Shown here one piece after another: positions 57,669-64,000 of a stretch of 64,000 bases of DNA. Below the pieces are notes generated by a model that was given only the letters and a program-made list of their open reading frames with translations, had not been told where the DNA came from and did no database searches. Positions within the stretch are counted from its first letter, which is position 1; each line of letters opens with the position of its first letter. Source of the DNA: Marasmius tenuissimus. Lineage: Eukaryota > Basidiomycota > Agaricomycetes > Agaricales > Marasmiaceae. The position numbers were made by a program, and so were the translations under genes. The stretch lies in assembly GCA_029532415.1 (NCBI GenBank), contig JAQOTA010000015.1:1054001-1118000 (forward strand), given 5' to 3'.

Positions 57669-58232
57669 CTAATGTATAACGAGGGAGGTCCTGATCCAGC
57701 AGTGGTTGTATAGTTTGATGCAAGATTACTCAATTACCGGCGCAACGAGCGCGATCTCGAATTTCTTTAATGCGAAAATGCTGATAACGAGTTTCCACAC
57801 GTACCCACGGACCTAACCAGCTTGTTGGCGAGGTTCCGTATTTCGTCCTTGAACGGGAAGGCCTACGAGGTGGTCAGAACACAAACAACCATATCTCGTG
57901 GTGTGAGACTCTGAGTTCTGCGCAGGAGGATGAGCCATGTGAGAAGGGCGAGTATGAGAACGTAATGTTGTACCGAGTGAGGCTAACTAAAGAAACTCGC
58001 TCAGTCAGGTCCTTGAGGAGAAATTCGGAGGAACGACCTCATATTCATGAGTGCTCAGCTAAGGGCGTGGAGTCTGTTCGTGGCCCCGTTTCAACTGCCG
58101 ACAGGAGATTAAGAAAGACATATGAGTATTCCGGAGTATTACGTTCACATCTAATAAATACAGAGGGCTAGAACGTCAAGTTACTTAATGCGAGAACAAG
58201 CGTAATAGCTGGCTGCTTTACCTGTGGTATCA
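57669..58232. other. spacer with possible further coding debris
   Basis: Lies between the amine oxidase fragment and the SEC72-like gene. Broken reading frames (for example around QDYSITGATSAIS at 57720-57760) look protein-like but cannot be assigned. Confidence 0.4.
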
Positions 58233-59127
58233 TTACGCTGATGATTCCTCCTTGACGTCTGATGTCAATCTGGGCTTTTCGATCGTCTTCTCAACGTCGG
58301 CAAGAAAAGCGTTAAGTTCCTGCGAAGGAGACGTCAGAAATTCCGATAGTAAGAGGTAACCTCCGTCCAACTTGCCGTATTGTTAGGCTCAAACGCTAAT
58401 CCAACCTGTAAAGCATCCCTCGCCTCCGTCGGCCGGTTGAGACCCATAAGAGCCTTGGCCTTCCTGAAATGACCTTTACTCCAATTCCTCCGTATTATGA
58501 TGACGGTGTCTGCGTCGGCAAGGGCGGAGATGTAGTCGTGAGACTCGCAGTATGCTGCCGAGCGGTTCGAGATGATGGCGGAAAGTTCTTCACGCATGAA
58601 CTGATTGGCTTCCCAGGGTGGTCGTTGTACTGCAATGGATGCTGCCATGGTATAGCGACCGATGGCTTGAGGGTGTTTTCCTTGTTTGTAAAGTTGCTAT
58701 GGATCGTGGAATTATGTGAGCAATGAATCAGGTATGCATGAGTAACGAGCCCACGTACGTTTCCCTCTTCTTTTGTATTGTTTACTGCAACAGACAGATT
58801 TTTTGAGACAACATTGCCTGGGGGCGGGGCAGCCAGGGAGGGGTTTTGGTGAAGAATTTTGGCGAGACGGTTAAGGTTGACATAGTCCTGGTCACAGTCC
58901 TTGCACTTTTCAAGCTTGTGGGTCCCGCATACCACTGAGGGAACATCATGGAGAATAGCCAAATCGACTGGTCTGTAGTCGGCATCAATGAGGGCTTGCA
59001 TTGCGGGGTCGGCGGTGGGCACGGCCATTTGTTGAGGTTGCTGAGGCCCATGACTGTGAGAATGGGATTCATCTCCATGACTGTGAGAGTGAGATTCTCC
59101 AGGAGCGTGACTATGAGAGTGCGACAT
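58233..59127 (-). CDS. SEC72: SEC72-like translocation subunit with TPR repeats, 258 aa
   Basis: Three exons (59127-58759, 58696-58376, 58319-58233) close in frame. The last intron uses a GC donor (GCAAGT); a GT alternative 15 bases on would add five residues. The N-terminus is a striking His/Ser repeat (SHSHSH blocks, residues 2-27). Then come ALIDADYRPVDLAI and CGTHKLEKCKDCDQDYVNLN, the conserved Cys-containing segment of the SEC72 family, and TPR units: LYKQGKHPQAIGRYTMA, ISNRSAAYCESHDYISALAD, GHFRKAKALMGLNRPTEARD. In yeast SEC72 belongs to the SEC62/63 complex on the ER and docks cytosolic chaperones for post-translational import. Divergent from DED1. The His-rich arm is extra relative to yeast and could bind metal. 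Confidence 0.85.
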
Positions 59128-59394
59128 CGTCAACAGTGAGCGACAGCGGCGAAAAGAACGTGGAGGTCAACGTCGAACTTGGTCCACGTCGCTGCCTTGA
59201 TCGACGTGGTCGCGTCTCGGAGGACAGGTGGCCGTGGGAACTATGCTGAGTAATGCGATGCGATGCGGGGCCTGTGCCAAGTCAAGCAGCGCCAAAATTT
59301 TCCTTCCTTACCCTCTTACCGTCACTTTACGACTGGTTTACTCTTTTTCTTCAGCTCACAAAACAATCTCTTTTCTCTTACTAGTTGCTTTAAT
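59128..59394. promoter_or_regulatory. divergent promoter region SEC72 / DED1
   Basis: 267 bp shared by two genes read in opposite directions. The DED1 side is CT-rich (ctctttttcttcagctc, caatctcttttctcttac), typical of strong fungal promoters. Confidence 0.5.
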
Positions 59395-61547
<2,153 letters not shown>

Positions 61548-62347
61548 ACGCCACTCAATCGTTCCTCACTCCTACTACATTAGCCCGGCCTATGGATCAC
61601 CGACCCAGCAATCGACGTTCCCCCATGCTTCTCGACTTCGTCTCTATCTTATGCCAACTTCATGATTTCTCGACTCCCTCTCCTCAACTCCCTCGATATA
61701 CGACTCTCATGCGCTGCTCTCAATGGCCACATCACAAAAGTTGTCTCCCTGCTGCTCGTCAAATCAATCTGCTATATTATTGCTATCTCCCGACAACCCA
61801 CATCGCTTGTACTCTTTCGTGTATCCATACAGAAGGCGTACATCCTAATTTCCTTGATCGCACCCAACATACACTATCGACTTCATTCCGTAATGCTTCT
61901 CAAGAACAATTAGACGTGGGGTTAAAGAGAACCAGCACCTTTTCTTTATTTTCGTTTCTTTTTCGCATCCTTTCTTCCTATATCAGTCTGCTTTCGTTGT
62001 CGCGATACATACACAGTACATACATTAGTATACCCACTGCCATTTTTCTACTCTATGCATTCACTACTATGTATTGCGCCACGGATCTCTTTTTTTCACT
62101 AGACTGGTATACCCTCATCTCTTTCTCTCATTTTGACATAGACTGGGCACGAGACAATTGTTTATAGAGCATCGCATTCACATCTGTAATAGTAGAGTCA
62201 CAATCGAGAACTTTTCACCTATGTATTCGAAAATTCTTGTTCGACTGATTTCGCTGAGCGGTTGTGGGAGGTTGTATCCCTGGGAGATCTGAGTCCGAAG
62301 CGCGCGGTCCGGGTCGTGTCTGTTGCGCGTCACTAAGCACCACCATC
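61548..62347. other. spacer between DED1 and second TPT1
   Basis: 3' flank of DED1 and upstream region of the second tRNA 2'-phosphotransferase. Pyrimidine-rich; no coding sequence is supported. Confidence 0.55.
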
Positions 62348-63543
62348 ATGTCTTTCCGTTCTCCAATTCCTTTTTGCAAAGGCATACGGATATTTGCAAC
62401 CAGAACAGCACACACTAATCAAAAGAAACCTGAACATCCTTCTGGAGGAGAACGTCCGAATCTGCCCACCCGAAAACAGGCTGAAAGTCGTCTTCGTGTC
62501 TCGAAAACAATGTCCTGGCTTCTGAGGCACGCTGCAGAACGAGAAGGACTTCCTGTACGCTCCGATGGTTATGTGAGAGTGAGAGATTTGGTGGGTCTTC
62601 GTCAGTTCTTTCACTCGCATGCGACAATGAACTGACTGCTCGAACCACGGTAGCTCCGAGCGACGGAACTGAACGGCCTAGACTTCCTGGGACTTGAGAA
62701 AATTGTTCAAATGGACAGGAAGCAGCGGTTTACGCTTTCGTTCGAGCCACATGGAAGTGCAGCAGGGCCCTCATCTCAACCACACATGGACAGTTGGTGG
62801 ATAAGGGCGAACCAAGGGCATTCGATGATTGTGAGTACGCGTATGTATCGTTTTAAGCAACTCAATGTTGACAACACGTGTCCAACCGAAGGCGGTCAGC
62901 AATCTGGAACTGAGAAGAATCACGTCTTCGGATGAAATTCCAATGGCAGTTCATGGGACATCAACAGAGGCTTGGAAGACGATATGTAAGGACGAAGCAC
63001 TAAGTTGACTCTCTCCGTCTCTGATGGGGCTACCTCCAGCTACACAGGGCCTCTCGCGGAAGGCTCGCAATCACATACACCTTGCTCAAGGAGTTGCAAC
63101 TGATGGAGTCATCAGTGGTACGTTGATCACTCAAATGTCTTTACGGGGCCCGCGAGACCTGAACGTGTTGCTTAGGGATGCGAAAAGGCTCTCGAATACT
63201 GATATACATCGACCTCGAGAAAGCCATAGCCGATGGGATTAAATTCTACGTCTCTACTAACGGGGTTGTCTTGACGGAAGGCGAGCACGGAATTTTGCAC
63301 CCGAAATATTTTCAGAGAGTGGAGATCTTGAAGAAAATCTACCGACCAATTCCTGGATGGGAAGGAATGACGACAGCTGGAGAGGAGGTCAAGAAGTTTG
63401 TGAAGGATACGCAGGAAGACGCTATGCGTGATGCGACTCACCCCATAGAGGCTCTGGAACCTCCGCCGTTTGACCCTGTAGAACCACGGCCACAAGGCGA
63501 TCGTTCTGTACCGAAAGTTCAGGACGAAGTCACACTGCTGTGA
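62348..63543 (+). CDS. TPT1: tRNA 2'-phosphotransfer enzyme, paralogue B with mitochondrial-type N-terminus, 319 aa
   Basis: Five exons (62348-62590, 62654-62830, 62892-62985, 63040-63117, 63176-63543) close in frame. Intron number, positions and phases equal those of paralogue A at 49503-50677. The N-terminus (MSFRSPIPFCKGIRIFATR) is basic and amphipathic, typical of mitochondrial import, and absent from A. Motifs: VSKTMSWLLRHAAEREGLP, DGYVRVRDL, WWIRANQGHSM, MAVHGTSTEAWKTI, RNHIHLAQGV, LIYIDLEKAI, FYVSTNGVVLTEGEHG. The family removes a 2'-phosphate from RNA using NAD+. The four family residues (Arg and His of LLRH, Arg of RANQGH, Arg of RNHIH) are kept in both, so both should be active. The C-terminal ~60 residues are unique. 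It would be a candidate for repair or NAD+-linked RNA chemistry in mitochondria; that is inference. Confidence 0.9.
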
Positions 63544-64000
63544 ACAGAGTAGCTTCGATATCACTACGCGCATGGGTCGACCTAGGTGGAGGATTGAATT
63601 GTTGGTGGGGAGCGGCTATACTATTCTGTTCGCGAAAAAACTCGCACAGACTTCCGTTAGGACGCTGCAAGGCCGTGCAGGTATCTCCACGCAAGCCTCA
63701 TTTCCGCAGACTGCAGACCATGTTCAATTTGGCTTATGGGACCAATGGGATGTCTGGTCGTCACATCGAGTTCTGACAGCACAGTGACTCACCCGAAATC
63801 ATACAGGGGCTACTCTGCTACTGTTGTAGTTTACAGTTTCGTCGACAATTTTTCATAATTAAAGTCAAGGCTAGTACCCGGTGTCCACAACTTTCTACCG
63901 ACTTACTCTCGAGTGAACACGCGTTGTCTGCCTCGTCTGCCTCTCACTCGCATGCGACCAGGAGGCAAGCGTAGAGCGACGAGAATGAGTGTGGTCGATA
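63544..64000. other. right window edge, no supported gene
   Basis: 3' flank of the second TPT1. A short ATG-initiated ORF (63572-63787) has no recognisable product. Confidence 0.5.

Overview
This window comes from a mushroom-type basidiomycete (Agaricomycetes). Genes are split by many short introns (about 50-65 bp, GT..AG, a few GC..AG) and are tightly packed on both strands. The gene set is typical of that group: F-box-like proteins, a HET-domain protein, an H-type lectin, and a white-collar-1 homologue without its own zinc finger. No tRNA, rRNA, CRISPR array or intact transposon was found by eye. Gene models were built by hand from splice signals, frame closure and family motifs. Wherever a protein length is given, the exon sum closes in frame.

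Layout. 1-3.1 kb: two tandem F-box-like genes; the left one is cut by the window edge and carries a frameshift in an 8-base homopolymer. 3.5-7.1 kb: a FAP1/NFX1-type zinc-finger protein. 7.5-22.1 kb: an array of five secreted-type epoxide-hydrolase-like genes, four intact and one with two frameshifts. Three of them share promoter blocks. Inside this array lies an in-frame fusion of complete phosphoglycerate kinase (PGK) to a HET domain. 22.7-23.9 kb: a short-chain dehydrogenase. 24.3-29.6 kb: mitochondrial ribosomal protein mL54, an F-box-like gene and a membrane-anchored LRR-like protein. 30.2-35.6 kb: a GH47 alpha-mannosidase, a doubtful ORF and a GNAT acetyltransferase. 36.1-39.8 kb: divergent complex I 51-kDa subunit and ribosomal protein uL16/RPL10. 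41.8-45.6 kb: the blue-light receptor white collar-1. 48.2-50.7 kb: RPF2 and a first tRNA 2'-phosphotransferase. 51.9-53.6 kb: an unknown single-pass membrane protein. 54.4-57.7 kb: a vWA/triple H-type-lectin protein followed by a 5'-truncated flavin amine oxidase relic. 58.2-63.5 kb: a SEC72-like protein, DED1 (with one apparent frameshift) and a second, probably mitochondrial, tRNA 2'-phosphotransferase.

How the genes relate. Housekeeping blocks (FAP1, mL54, NDUFV1, RPL10, RPF2, DED1, SEC72, TPT1) alternate with lineage-specific blocks: the F-box pairs, the hydrolase array with the PGK-HET fusion, and the vWA-lectin. The most unusual item is the PGK-HET fusion at 14387-17849, which joins a full-length glycolytic enzyme to a domain otherwise known from fungal incompatibility and cell-death proteins. 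Next are the hydrolase array with its shared promoter blocks, the vWA-lectin architecture, and the two paralogous tRNA 2'-phosphotransferases.
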